NCBI RefSeq assembly: GCF_003259225.1
Contig: NZ_QHJF01000019.1
Location: forward strand, 1 to 64,000
Source: Marinomonas arctica
GTDB lineage: Bacteria; Pseudomonadota; Gammaproteobacteria; Pseudomonadales; Marinomonadaceae
DNA: 64,000 bases
Direction of reading: 5' to 3'
Shown here: positions 8,143 through 16,975 of the stretch, piece by piece
Position numbering within the stretch: the first letter of the stretch is position 1
Layout: each line of letters begins with the position of its first letter
Translations under genes and position numbers: made by a program
Notes under the pieces: model-generated
The model's database searches: none
Seen by the model: only the letters and a program-made list of their open reading frames with translations
What the model was told of the DNA's origin: nothing

Positions 8143-8262
8143 CTGATCTCTCTTTAATATTGAGTGGATGTCTTTTTTTTAAAAAATATTTGACCGATTG
8201 GTTATACTTTAACAGGTCTTTTTCTGTCTTTCAGCAAACTATTTTTAATTGAAAAGGATTAT

Positions 8263-8634
8263 TTAGATAGGGTGTTTAAAAAAACGTTCTAATAAGAGCT
8301 TGCTAAAGACAATGAAGATGACGCCTGAGCTATTTGCATAGAAATCAAACCATTCACCATGGCGGTTAATATAGGGCTGGATAAGTTCAATCATGCCACC
8401 CCATAAGACAATAGACAAAGCCATATAGGCAAAACGTCTTATTGGACCGAAGGCGCACAGTAGCGTCCAGCCACCAAAGCCGAGCAGATGGTGAATTTTG
8501 TCGGAACCTGGCGCAGGAGGAAGAAATTCTGCAGGCGTAAGAGTGGAGACACTAATGATGAGTGCGCCAAGTAGAAAACCGACAGCTTGTGCTGTCGGGG
8601 ATGTTAGCCATGTGACATAAAATGACTTAGTCAT
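8263..8634 (-). CDS. VanZ-like membrane protein
   Basis: 123 residues with about four hydrophobic segments. It fits the VanZ-like family by the pattern GSDKIHHLLGFGGW near residues 43-56 and IELIQPYI.R.GEWFDFYANSSG near 81-103. The molecular role of this family outside glycopeptide-resistance clusters is not established. It lies 30 nt downstream of dbpA on the same strand and may be co-transcribed with it. No strong Shine-Dalgarno sequence precedes the ATG. Confidence 0.75.
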   Translation of the reverse strand: MTKSFYVTWLTSPTAQAVGFLLGALIISVSTLTPAEFLPPAPGSDKIHHLLGFGGWTLLCAFGPIRRFAYMALSIVLWGGMIELIQPYINRHGEWFDFYANSSGVIFIVFSKLLLERFFKHPI

Positions 8635-8664
8635 GGTGGTCGCTTTTTATCCTCTCAGTTGGTG

Positions 8665-10047
8665 TTATCTGAGAATTCTTGCGCGAATATTTTTGCCTTT
8701 GATCTTTTTGTTTTCGAACTCTTTGACAACGGTTTTGGCCACTTCGTTGTCAACAGAGACGTAAGCATGAAAGTCAAAAATATCGATTTTACCAACTTGT
8801 GATTTATCCAGTCCTAGTCCCGCTGTTAGTGCGCCTAAGATGTCGCCTGGACGAAGCTTGTTTTTACGACCTGCATCAAAAGAGATGGTGGTTTTTTGTG
8901 GAATCAAACGATAGTGCGGATCAATGCCATCCAGTTCGATAAAGTTTGCCGTGGTGTTAAAGCGTGTTTCAATATCACGCACTTTGTAATCATCTTTTGA
9001 CGTAACGAGGTTGACGGCAATGCCTGCTGCGCCAGCACGGCCAGTACGACCAATACGATGGGTATGAACATCGGTATCGCGGGTGGTGTCGTAGTTGACG
9101 ACGAGATCAATTTCTTTTACGTCAATACCACGAGCAGCGACATCGGTAGCGACTAAGACACAGCTACTTTGGTTGCTAAAACGCACCAATACTTGGTCAC
9201 GTTGTCTTTGCTCAAGATCGCCATGAATCGCCTGGGCAGCGACTTTATGCTCTGCTAGCCAGTCAGCAACCACTTGTGACTCTGCCTTTGTGTTGCAGAA
9301 CACGATGGCTTGGCGTGGTTCAAAGTGCTGTAATGTGGCGAGGAGTGTTTCACATTTGTCTTTGTTTTCACTGCGCACAAAAAATTGTTCGATATTCGGC
9401 TTAAGGTCTTCTTGTGCTTCAACTTTAATGCTGATGGGGTTGTTTTGGAATTCAGCACTAATGGCTTCAATTCCGTCGCCATAGGTGGCCGAAAAAAGCA
9501 GGGTTTGGCGGTTGCTTGGCGTTAACTCTACCACTTCACGTATGCTGTCGATGAATCCCATATCCAACATACGGTCTGCTTCATCCAACACGAGTGTGTT
9601 TAATGCGTTGAGTTTCAGTGACCCCTTGCGTAGGTGTTCCATTAAGCGACCTGGTGTACCCACAACAATGTGCGCGCCATGCTCTAAGGAACCAATCTGT
9701 GGACCAAACGGCATACCACCACATAGGCTCAGGACTTTTATGTTGTCTTGAAAGCGAGCCATTTTACGTATTTCTTTTGATACTTGATCAGCCAATTCTC
9801 GTGTCGGGCACATAACCAAAGCTTGAACGCCAAAAAAGCGTGGGTTAATTTTTAGCAACAGGCCAATGGCAAAAGCAATGGTTTTACCACTGCCTGTTTG
9901 TGCTTGAGCCAGAATGTCTTTACCGTCAATCATCGGTGGTAAGCTTTGTTCTTGGATCGGGGTAAAAGTGGTGAAACCCATGTCTGAAAGTAGTGTGGTA
10001 AGTTTGGTCGGTAACAAATTGTTTAGTGCGTGTTGAAATTGGATCAC
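8665..10047 (-). CDS. dbpA: ATP-dependent RNA helicase DbpA
   Basis: 460 residues. DEAD-box helicase that helps assemble the large ribosomal subunit by acting at helix 92 of 23S rRNA. Motifs in order: Q motif (GFTTFTPIQEQSLP), Walker A AQTGSGKT, PTRELA, TPGR, DEAD, SAT, ARGID and HRIGRTGR. The C-terminal ~75 residues (RPGDILGALTAGLGL ... VGKIDIFDFHAYVSV ... IKGKNIRARIL) form the DbpA-specific RNA-binding domain that separates it from RhlE/SrmB. It starts with GTG. VanZ-like gene follows 30 nt downstream. Confidence 0.93.
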   Translation of the reverse strand: MIQFQHALNNLLPTKLTTLLSDMGFTTFTPIQEQSLPPMIDGKDILAQAQTGSGKTIAFAIGLLLKINPRFFGVQALVMCPTRELADQVSKEIRKMARFQDNIKVLSLCGGMPFGPQIGSLEHGAHIVVGTPGRLMEHLRKGSLKLNALNTLVLDEADRMLDMGFIDSIREVVELTPSNRQTLLFSATYGDGIEAISAEFQNNPISIKVEAQEDLKPNIEQFFVRSENKDKCETLLATLQHFEPRQAIVFCNTKAESQVVADWLAEHKVAAQAIHGDLEQRQRDQVLVRFSNQSSCVLVATDVAARGIDVKEIDLVVNYDTTRDTDVHTHRIGRTGRAGAAGIAVNLVTSKDDYKVRDIETRFNTTANFIELDGIDPHYRLIPQKTTISFDAGRKNKLRPGDILGALTAGLGLDKSQVGKIDIFDFHAYVSVDNEVAKTVVKEFENKKIKGKNIRARILR

Positions 10048-10219
10048 AAGAGGCTCGTTCGATAGAATAAATAATGGGCAGAGGATACCAGAAAACGAGT
10101 ATAAATACTTTGCTTCGCCATTTATTCCGTGTTGATTTTGCTATTTTTAGGTACAGTGGACGTTAGTATAGATATAGTTGTATTAAAGAGTATTTTGTTT
10201 ACGGACTTTTGACGAGCCG

Positions 10220-11737
10220 ATGATGACTTCTTCAAGGAATAATGTGAAAAATAAGCACACACACACTATTGTCTTCTGTACTGTTTTTGCGTGTGGTGTT
10301 GTCGCCAGCCTTATGCCTTGGGAGTTTAGCTCGCTGTGGGTATTTAGCTTCTTGGCTTTGGTTTTGTCTTTTTATACAAAAAAATTCTTGTCGAATTATG
10401 ACGCTGTCCTTGATTCTGTCAATAAACGCATCGAAACAGATGAGCTTACTGGGTTATTTAGTCGTTACCAAATTCAACAAGAGTTGAATCAGTTAATTCT
10501 TAGCTGTCATGCGCAAGATAAAAAATTAGCGGCATGCGTATTGGATTTAGATCATTTTAAAACCATCAATGATGCGTTTGGTCACGAGGTTGGTGATAAG
10601 CTACTGGCTAGTGTCGCGCAACGTCTGGTTTTTGTCTGTCCACCAAAGGCTGTGATTGGGTATTTGGGGGGCGATGCCTTTCTGGTCTTATTGGTGCTGG
10701 ATAGTGATCAAGATAAGCCCTATCTTGTGTCTTTATCAAAACGTGTGATTGATCATGTGAGTCAGAGTTACTACGTCGAGGCGTTGACGCTAAATATTGG
10801 CTGTTCGATTGGTGTTGCTGTGTATCCAGAGTTTGGTTTGGATGCGGCCACCTTAATGAAGAACGCTGACATGGCCGTTTATCGAGCCAAATCAGCGGGT
10901 CGGGCCACGTATTATTTTTACGATGGTGAAATGGGTCGACAATTTGCGCGTAATGTCAGAATAGAGACGCGTTTACGCCAAGCTTTACAGAATGAAAGCT
11001 TAGAGATGCACTTTCAGCCCAAAGTAGATCTTATGACAGAGCGCTGTGTTGGGATGGAAGCTTTATTACGTTGGAATGATGCGGAATTGGGGTGTGTATC
11101 TCCGGCAGAGTTTATTCCGATTGCTGAGCAAACAGGTGTCATTTTGCCCTTGGGTGAGTGGGTGTTTGAGCAAACGTTTCGACATATTCTGGAATGGCAA
11201 AAGCAGGGCATTGCCGTGCCACCTATTGCGATTAATTGTTCAGCGGCGCAATTAAAACGTGCTGATTTTTTAATGAAGCTACTAGCCTTGTTAGAAAAGT
11301 ATCAAATTGATCCCAGTTTGTTGGAAGTAGAGGTAACTGAGTCTATTTTAATTGAAGACGCAACCATTTGTGCTGAACTTCTAAATGAGATGAGTCATCT
11401 TGGTATTAAACTGGCCATTGATGATTTTGGTACGGGATACTCTAGTTTGAGTTATTTGAAAGATCTGCCTTTCCATTATGTGAAAATTGATCAGGTATTT
11501 ATTCGAAATATTGTGAATGATAAAAGTCATGCGGCTTTAACGAATGCCATTATTAGCCTCAGTCACAGTTTGAATTTAAAAGTCATTGCTGAGGGTATAA
11601 CGAGTCTAGAGCAACTTGCCTTGTTACGTGAATACGGCTGCGATATAGGCCAAGGCTATTTGTTCAGTAAAGCACTTGGTGCGGATTCTTTAGCGAGTGA
11701 TCCTATGATTGTCGCGCTGAACGAACAGGCGCTCTAG
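10220..11737 (+). CDS. Membrane-anchored GGDEF-EAL protein, probable c-di-GMP phosphodiesterase
   Basis: 505 residues. Two N-terminal membrane helices (about 15-32 and 38-53) are followed by a GGDEF domain (about 74-235) and an EAL domain (about 245-495). The cyclase motif reads GGDAF at 150-154, with the catalytic Glu replaced by Ala, so cyclase activity is unlikely. The EAL domain keeps the expected residues: E280-A-L, N339, the VTES glutamate at 374, D401-D402, K422 and E458. The likely role is therefore c-di-GMP hydrolysis, with the GGDEF half perhaps binding GTP as a regulatory site. It stands alone between dbpA (divergent) and a convergent LysR gene. Tandem ATG codons occur at 10220 and 10223. 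Confidence 0.9.
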   Translation: MMTSSRNNVKNKHTHTIVFCTVFACGVVASLMPWEFSSLWVFSFLALVLSFYTKKFLSNYDAVLDSVNKRIETDELTGLFSRYQIQQELNQLILSCHAQDKKLAACVLDLDHFKTINDAFGHEVGDKLLASVAQRLVFVCPPKAVIGYLGGDAFLVLLVLDSDQDKPYLVSLSKRVIDHVSQSYYVEALTLNIGCSIGVAVYPEFGLDAATLMKNADMAVYRAKSAGRATYYFYDGEMGRQFARNVRIETRLRQALQNESLEMHFQPKVDLMTERCVGMEALLRWNDAELGCVSPAEFIPIAEQTGVILPLGEWVFEQTFRHILEWQKQGIAVPPIAINCSAAQLKRADFLMKLLALLEKYQIDPSLLEVEVTESILIEDATICAELLNEMSHLGIKLAIDDFGTGYSSLSYLKDLPFHYVKIDQVFIRNIVNDKSHAALTNAIISLSHSLNLKVIAEGITSLEQLALLREYGCDIGQGYLFSKALGADSLASDPMIVALNEQAL

Positions 11738-11783
11738 TCTGCTGTTAAAATATTGATGGCCAGCTAGACGCTTAGCGATGCCA

Positions 11784-12719
11784 TTACAAGGTACCGTCTT
11801 TACGTACTTTTTCTTTTAATGTATCCCAGAATTGTGTGAGATTAGGGTTCTGATTAAACCTTGAACGGTATAGTCGTATTTCCAGCGGAATGTTCCAGTT
11901 GGCTTCTCCTGCCAACGCTACTTTTCCATAGTTTAATGTGTCTAGCATCAGGCGTTTGGGAATCCAACCTATGCCGTAGCCCTCTTTCACCATGGCTTTG
12001 ATACTGACCGAATGATAGTTCTCGGACAGCGTCTGCAGCTGCGGGATGTCTCTTTGACGCTGTAGATGGTGATGTATCACAGGCTGTAAAAAAGAGTTTT
12101 CATAGTAGCCAATATAAGGCAGTGGTTTTCTTTTCACTCCGGGTAGGGTGAATTTGGGTTGCCCTGTGTTGTCTGTTGCGCTACATGGAATAAGTGTCTC
12201 TTCGGCAATAACCAAATGCTCGTATTGTTCATCATCGAGGGCGCGGATAAAGTTGATAGCAGGGTGCCAGTAGCACAACATGATGTCGCATTGTTGGTCC
12301 ATAAGCGCATTGACAAAATCAATCCCTAACCATGAACTTGATTTCATGTTGATGTCTAAATCAACATTGATACTTTGACAAAACGGTTCAATGACGTCTT
12401 TGTAAAAACTCAGAAACAGCGTTTGTGTGGTGACAAAGCGTATTTGAGACTCTTCCTGTTTGCGAATTTCTTGGCAGCGCTCTTTGGCGTCTCGTAATTG
12501 TCTCGTGATCAGCTCCGCACTTTGAAGAAAGACTTCTCCTGCTGGCGTTAAAGACAAAGGCAGGGTGTTTCTGTCTATCAGGGTGACGCGCATTTCCTCT
12601 TCGAGCAGTTTAATGCGTCGGCTAAAGGTTGGTTGTGTGACGTTTTGCTCATCCGCAGCACGTGAAAAATGACGTGTTTTTGCGAGCGCAATAAAGTCTT
12701 CAAGCCATCTTATTTCCAT
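11784..12719 (-). CDS. LysR-family transcriptional regulator
   Basis: 311 residues. N-terminal winged HTH (WLEDFIALAKTRHFSRAADEQNVTQPTFSRRIKLLE, residues ~5-40) and a C-terminal periplasmic-binding-protein-like effector domain. I place the start at 12719 because GGAGG lies just upstream; a longer reading to 12929 would overlap dppF. It follows dppF by 49 nt on the same strand, so it may be co-transcribed with the peptide transporter and regulate it, though its targets cannot be read from sequence. The effector is unknown. Confidence 0.85.
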   Translation of the reverse strand: MEIRWLEDFIALAKTRHFSRAADEQNVTQPTFSRRIKLLEEEMRVTLIDRNTLPLSLTPAGEVFLQSAELITRQLRDAKERCQEIRKQEESQIRFVTTQTLFLSFYKDVIEPFCQSINVDLDINMKSSSWLGIDFVNALMDQQCDIMLCYWHPAINFIRALDDEQYEHLVIAEETLIPCSATDNTGQPKFTLPGVKRKPLPYIGYYENSFLQPVIHHHLQRQRDIPQLQTLSENYHSVSIKAMVKEGYGIGWIPKRLMLDTLNYGKVALAGEANWNIPLEIRLYRSRFNQNPNLTQFWDTLKEKVRKDGTL

Positions 12720-12768
12720 ACAACCTCCCATGAGAACGAAGGCGTGTGTTTGAGTAATGCTGAGAGAA

Positions 12769-13779
12769 TCATAATCTTCCCTCCTCAATCGCATGGCAAG
12801 CCACGCTACTGCCGTCATTTTGTAGCACCATCGCAGGGGATTGTTCATAACAGCGCTGATTTGCGTAAGGGCAGCGAGCCTGAAAAACACAGCCAATAGG
12901 TTTTTCCGTTGGGGTTGGCACCTCACCAATTAAACGAATGGGTTGTGCAATATTGCTGTCCAAGCGCGGGATTGCTGATAACAAGGCTCTGGTATAAGGA
13001 TGCTTAGGCGCGCTGAATAAAGTGCGGGTCGGGGCTAATTCACATACGCGTCCTAAATACATAACCGCCACCCGTGTGGCGAAATGCTCCACTACGGCAA
13101 GGTCGTGCGTGATAAACAAATAGCTTAAATTGCGTTCTTCTTGTTTATCCATCATTAAGTTAAGCACTTGAGCTTGTACTGATACGTCCAAGGCGGATAA
13201 AGGCTCGTCGGCGACAATAAAGTCAGGCTCCACAGAAAGCGCACGGGCAAGGCTAATGCGTTGGCGCTGACCGCCCGAAAACTCATGGGGGTAGCGGTCT
13301 GAACTTGATGCAGAAATGCCTACGGATTCGAGTAATTCGTCAATTTGCTCGTCCACTTGAGCCTGTGAAAACTGTGGGTTGTGGAAAGAAATGGGCTCAC
13401 TGAGCGTTTGGTAAACCGTCATTCTAGGGTTTAAAGACGCATAAGGGTTCTGAAATACCATTTGCATGCGGCGACGAAAAAACATGCGTTGGCGATTGTT
13501 TAGTTGGTCTATGCGCTGATCAAGGTAATGTATTTCCCCCGCACTTGGGGTGGTTAACCCCATAATAACGCGTGCTAATGTGGATTTGCCGCAACCCGTT
13601 TCACCGACGACACATAAGGTTTCACCTTGGTTGATCGTGAGATTGACGCCATTAAGGGCATGAACACTGTCTTTGTGTCGTTTGAGTTTACCTTGATGGA
13701 AGCGCCATTGACTGAACCAGCTTTCATTGGTGGAGAAAGCTTTTTCTAAACCGCTAATCTGAATAAGAGGGGTGGCCAT
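12769..13779 (-). CDS. dppF: Dipeptide/oligopeptide ABC transporter ATP-binding protein (DppF/OppF type)
   Basis: 336 residues. Motifs: Walker A GETGCGKST, Q-loop MVFQNPYASLNPRMTV, signature SGGQRQRI, Walker B FIVADEPLSALD and the switch His in FITHD. The C-terminal oligopeptide-transporter extension has the family's cysteine pattern (GCVFQARCPYANQRC). It energises uptake together with DppD, DppB and DppC. Its ATG shares one base with the dppD stop (TGATG), so the two are translationally coupled. The solute is not proven; Dpp, Opp and nickel systems look alike at this level. Confidence 0.9.
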   Translation of the reverse strand: MATPLIQISGLEKAFSTNESWFSQWRFHQGKLKRHKDSVHALNGVNLTINQGETLCVVGETGCGKSTLARVIMGLTTPSAGEIHYLDQRIDQLNNRQRMFFRRRMQMVFQNPYASLNPRMTVYQTLSEPISFHNPQFSQAQVDEQIDELLESVGISASSSDRYPHEFSGGQRQRISLARALSVEPDFIVADEPLSALDVSVQAQVLNLMMDKQEERNLSYLFITHDLAVVEHFATRVAVMYLGRVCELAPTRTLFSAPKHPYTRALLSAIPRLDSNIAQPIRLIGEVPTPTEKPIGCVFQARCPYANQRCYEQSPAMVLQNDGSSVACHAIEEGRL

Positions 13780-14777
13780 CAGTTTGCCTCCTGATCTTGT
13801 TCAGCAAACTCATTGAGCATGTCTTCTACTAAAAAGCAGGCCACACTAGACACGCCACTGTAAATAAAACGTGGTTGTTGCTCGCGGCATTTTTGCGTGG
13901 CGTAAGGGCATCGAGGGTGGAAGGCGCAACCGGAAGGGCGCTCAGCCAAAGATGGCATACTGCCTTGAATTTGATTCAATCTTTGTCCCGGTAAGGTCAT
14001 TTGGGGTAAGGCATTTAGTAAGCCCTGTGTATAGGGATGTTGCGGATCATTAATGATTTCCAGTGTGGGTCCTTCTTCGACAATATGACCGGCGTACATG
14101 ACAAGAGTCCGCTCGGCCACTTTAGACACCACACCAAGGTCATGACTAATTAGCACTAACGCCACGCCATTGTCTCTGCAAATTGCCAGAAGCAGTTGTA
14201 GAATTTCCGCTTGGATGGTGACGTCCAGTGCCGTTGTTGGTTCATCTGCAATAATGATGTCTGGGTTTAGCAACAAAACCGAAGCAATGATCACCCTTTG
14301 TCTCATGCCGCCAGATAATTCGTGTGGGTATTGGTTAAAACGTCTTTCAGGCGAGGCTATTTGGACGTGATGCAGTTTTTCGATGGCAATATTACGCGCG
14401 TCTTTATAAGAAATTTTGGTATGACTGCGGATGGTTTCGACCAGCTGGTCGCCAATGGTTATAACGGGATTAAGCGTCATCATAGGGTCTTGAAATATCA
14501 TCGCAATGCGTTTGCCACGAATTTCTTGTAACTGACGCAGATTCATCTTAGTCAGTTCTTTGTTTTCTAATTTAATGGAACCAGACTCGATATACCCAGG
14601 TTTGCCAATCAAGTTCACAATAGAGAAGCCCAATACCGATTTCCCCGCACCAGATTCCCCTACAATAGCGATGCGCTCTCCACGGTTTAGCGTGAAGCTG
14701 ACGTCAATGAGTGCTGCGAGTTCGCGCTCCTTGGTGTGAAAGTTGACGTGGAGGTTGCTGACGCTGAGTAAATTCAT
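13779..14777 (-). CDS. dppD: Dipeptide/oligopeptide ABC transporter ATP-binding protein (DppD/OppD type)
   Basis: 332 residues. Walker A GESGAGKS, Q-loop IFQDPMMTLNPV, signature SGGMRQR, Walker B IIIADEPTTALD, H-loop ISHD, and the C-terminal CAFHPRCPYATQKC extension of peptide transporters. I start it at 14777 (ATG, one base after the dppC stop); a 17-residue longer reading runs back into dppC. Forms the ATPase heterodimer with the downstream DppF. Confidence 0.9.
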   Translation of the reverse strand: MNLLSVSNLHVNFHTKERELAALIDVSFTLNRGERIAIVGESGAGKSVLGFSIVNLIGKPGYIESGSIKLENKELTKMNLRQLQEIRGKRIAMIFQDPMMTLNPVITIGDQLVETIRSHTKISYKDARNIAIEKLHHVQIASPERRFNQYPHELSGGMRQRVIIASVLLLNPDIIIADEPTTALDVTIQAEILQLLLAICRDNGVALVLISHDLGVVSKVAERTLVMYAGHIVEEGPTLEIINDPQHPYTQGLLNALPQMTLPGQRLNQIQGSMPSLAERPSGCAFHPRCPYATQKCREQQPRFIYSGVSSVACFLVEDMLNEFAEQDQEAN

Positions 14778-14778
14778 T

Positions 14779-15717
14779 TTAGTCTTTGTAGGTCCTAGGG
14801 TTGAGGTGGTCGCGTAGCCAATCACCAAGAAGATTCATGACGAGAATCAAGAGTATTAGGGTGAGGCTTGGTATCACACAGATCCACCAAGATCCAGCAA
14901 ACATGTAAGCAAATCCTGCGGATATCAAGGAGCCAAGAGAGGGTTCAGTGGCTGGCATGCCTAAGCCTAAAAAAGACAAGGCGGCTTCAGCAACGATGGC
15001 ATTGGCAATTTGCACGGTAAAAATGACCAAAATTGGAGACAAGGTGTTAGGTAGTATATGGCGAAACATGATGCGTTTAGAGCTGATGCCCATGACACGA
15101 GCGGCATCGACGTATTCTTTTTGTTTTTCGGCCAACACCGAGGCACGAATCGTGCGTGCGAAAAGTGGCCATTCAGTTAAACCAATAACCAAAATCAGAA
15201 TAACCATCGCCAGCTGTTGATATAATGCAATGCCAAATAAAGATTGAAAAATAGCAAGAAAAACAATCGCCACCATCATATTGGAAAAAGACAGTTGGAT
15301 GTCCGCGCAACGCATTAAAAAGTTATCGATGCGTCCACCCAAATATCCAGCGATAAGGCCGATGCAAATGCCTAATGTTGCCTGTATTAAGACGGCACAG
15401 ATGCCAATGGTTAAAGAGAGTCGCGTGCCGTACAAGATCACCGATAATAAATCGCGCCCTTGGGCATCTGTGCCGAGTAAAAATCGTTCGTCGCCACTGA
15501 TCCAGCTCGGCGCAATCTCGGCGTTCATGAGATCCATAAAGGCCGGATCCGCTATGTCAAACGGCGCTACCAATGGCGCTAATAGCGCAACAAGGCAGTA
15601 AAAAAGAAAAACAATCAGCGCCAGAATGGCCAGTTTATCACCGACAAAACCAGACCAAACATGGTGCCAGCGACTGCTTGGGATAGGGTGAATAAGGTCT
15701 TTTTTCGAGTACTTCAT
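14779..15717 (-). CDS. dppC: Peptide ABC transporter permease (DppC type)
   Basis: 312 residues with about six membrane helices. A DppC/OppC N-terminal extension is followed by the binding-protein-dependent permease domain; the EAA-like loop reads EYVDAARVMGISSKRIMFRHILPN. Inner-membrane partner of DppB. Overlaps dppB by 4 nt and ends 1 nt before dppD, consistent with a single operon transcribed on the minus strand. Confidence 0.9.
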   Translation of the reverse strand: MKYSKKDLIHPIPSSRWHHVWSGFVGDKLAILALIVFLFYCLVALLAPLVAPFDIADPAFMDLMNAEIAPSWISGDERFLLGTDAQGRDLLSVILYGTRLSLTIGICAVLIQATLGICIGLIAGYLGGRIDNFLMRCADIQLSFSNMMVAIVFLAIFQSLFGIALYQQLAMVILILVIGLTEWPLFARTIRASVLAEKQKEYVDAARVMGISSKRIMFRHILPNTLSPILVIFTVQIANAIVAEAALSFLGLGMPATEPSLGSLISAGFAYMFAGSWWICVIPSLTLILLILVMNLLGDWLRDHLNPRTYKD

Positions 15718-16694
15718 AATCCGTGACTCGCCAAGCGTACAGTGGGATTGACTAATCCGTAGATTAAATCCACCAAGGTGTTAGTGATGACAAATATGCC
15801 CCCAACGACGATTAAATACGCAGAGACAAGCGGTGTGTCTACTCGGTTAACCGCATCCATAAACAAAAAGCCCATGCCAGGCCACTGAAAAATGGTTTCG
15901 GTCAAAATGGTGTAAGCAACCAAGGTGCCGGCTTGGATGCCGCCGACGGTGATAACGGGTAGCATGGTGTTTTTGAGGGCATGCTTAAAATATATGCGTG
16001 GTGCAGATAGGCCTTTTGACCAGGCAAAGCGTATGTATTCTGACTGCAAAACCTCCATCATTTCAGCTCGTATCAAGCGAACAAAAATCGGCATCAAGGC
16101 AATAGCGAGGGACAAACTAGGAAGGAGTAGGTGTTTTAAGCCATCTTTGGTAAATAGCCCGCTTTCCCATAAGCCAAAAACCTCGGTTGTCTGTCCTCGA
16201 CCAAAGCTGGGCGCCATATTTAACTCAATTGAAAAAATATAGACCATTAGAATGGCGACAATAAAGATAGGCACAGAAAGGCCAATCGAGCTGACGATCA
16301 TTAATAAGCGAGAGAGTATGTGTTTGGGCTTAATGGCGGCCAACACCCCACATGGTGTCGCCACTAGCACAATAATTAAAATGGCACAAAAGGCCAATTC
16401 TAGTGTTGCGGGCAATTTATTAAGAATCACATCCAGCGTCGGCTCTTTATAATAATACGATGTGCCTAAGTCACCCTGAATTGCCCCTTTTGCAAAGCGC
16501 CAGTATTGACTGAAAAAACCATCGTTTAAGCCCAATTCGTTGCGAAGTTGATTGCGTTCTTCTGGTGATACCGTCATACCCACCATTTGTTGCACCGGAT
16601 CGCCTAGCTTGTCTTGTATGGCAAAGCTGATGATGCTGATGATGATCATAACAAAGCAGGCCTGAACTAGACGGCGGAGTAAGAATATCAACAT
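15714..16694 (-). CDS. dppB: Peptide ABC transporter permease (DppB type)
   Basis: 326 residues, about six membrane helices, EAA-like loop EYIRFAWSKGLSAPRIYFKHALKN, and the family ending NPTVRLASHG. It pairs with DppC to form the translocation path. The odd point is its start: a 187-bp MITE-like element sits directly upstream, and its flanking duplication overlaps the first two bases of the ATG. The likely Shine-Dalgarno (AAAGG, 9 nt from the ATG) is therefore part of the element. It is separated from dppA by about 280 bp. Confidence 0.9.
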   Translation of the reverse strand: MLIFLLRRLVQACFVMIIISIISFAIQDKLGDPVQQMVGMTVSPEERNQLRNELGLNDGFFSQYWRFAKGAIQGDLGTSYYYKEPTLDVILNKLPATLELAFCAILIIVLVATPCGVLAAIKPKHILSRLLMIVSSIGLSVPIFIVAILMVYIFSIELNMAPSFGRGQTTEVFGLWESGLFTKDGLKHLLLPSLSLAIALMPIFVRLIRAEMMEVLQSEYIRFAWSKGLSAPRIYFKHALKNTMLPVITVGGIQAGTLVAYTILTETIFQWPGMGFLFMDAVNRVDTPLVSAYLIVVGGIFVITNTLVDLIYGLVNPTVRLASHGL

Positions 16695-16699
16695 GGAAT

Positions 16700-16886
16700 G
16701 AGACCTTTCACGACTACTGCGCTCTCCAATACTTTGTTAAAAACAGACTCAAAATGCTCATTTATAACCCATAGACTCGGCTTTGGCTTCCTGCGTCGCT
16801 CTAACACCAGCATCCATATAGGTGTCCGCTTTTTCGTCTGTTTTTGCCTCGTCTTGGCTTCGCTCGTGACATCGTGCAGAGGTCTC
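16700..16886. mobile_element. MITE-like non-autonomous insertion element, 187 bp
   Basis: Near-perfect terminal inverted repeats: left GAGACCTTTCACGA (16700-16713), and right end, read inward on the minus strand, GAGACCTCTGCACGA (16886-16872). The element is flanked by a 7-bp direct repeat ATGGAAT at 16693-16699 and 16887-16893. The boundary is ambiguous by one base at each end, which would give a 5-bp TGGAA duplication. No transposase gene fits inside. Small frames of about 65 codons run across it on both strands but look accidental. It lies between dppA and dppB. The parent insertion-sequence family is not identified; the ends resemble transposon termini I associate with IS5/IS4-type elements, from memory only. 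Confidence 0.7.
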
Positions 16887-16975
16887 ATGGAATAATTTTA
16901 TTCCTTTTGGCCTTTGTTAATGTCATTTTTGTCATTGCTTTTTGAATACATAGACCCGCAACATATTGTGGATAT

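Noticed and set aside
12720-12929. N-terminal extension of the LysR regulator into dppF
   Set aside because: GGAGG precedes the ATG at 12719, and the extension is dppF sequence read in another frame.
16688-16895. Small frames (~65 codons) on both strands across the insertion element
   Set aside because: They begin in the terminal repeats and match no transposase pattern; likely accidental.
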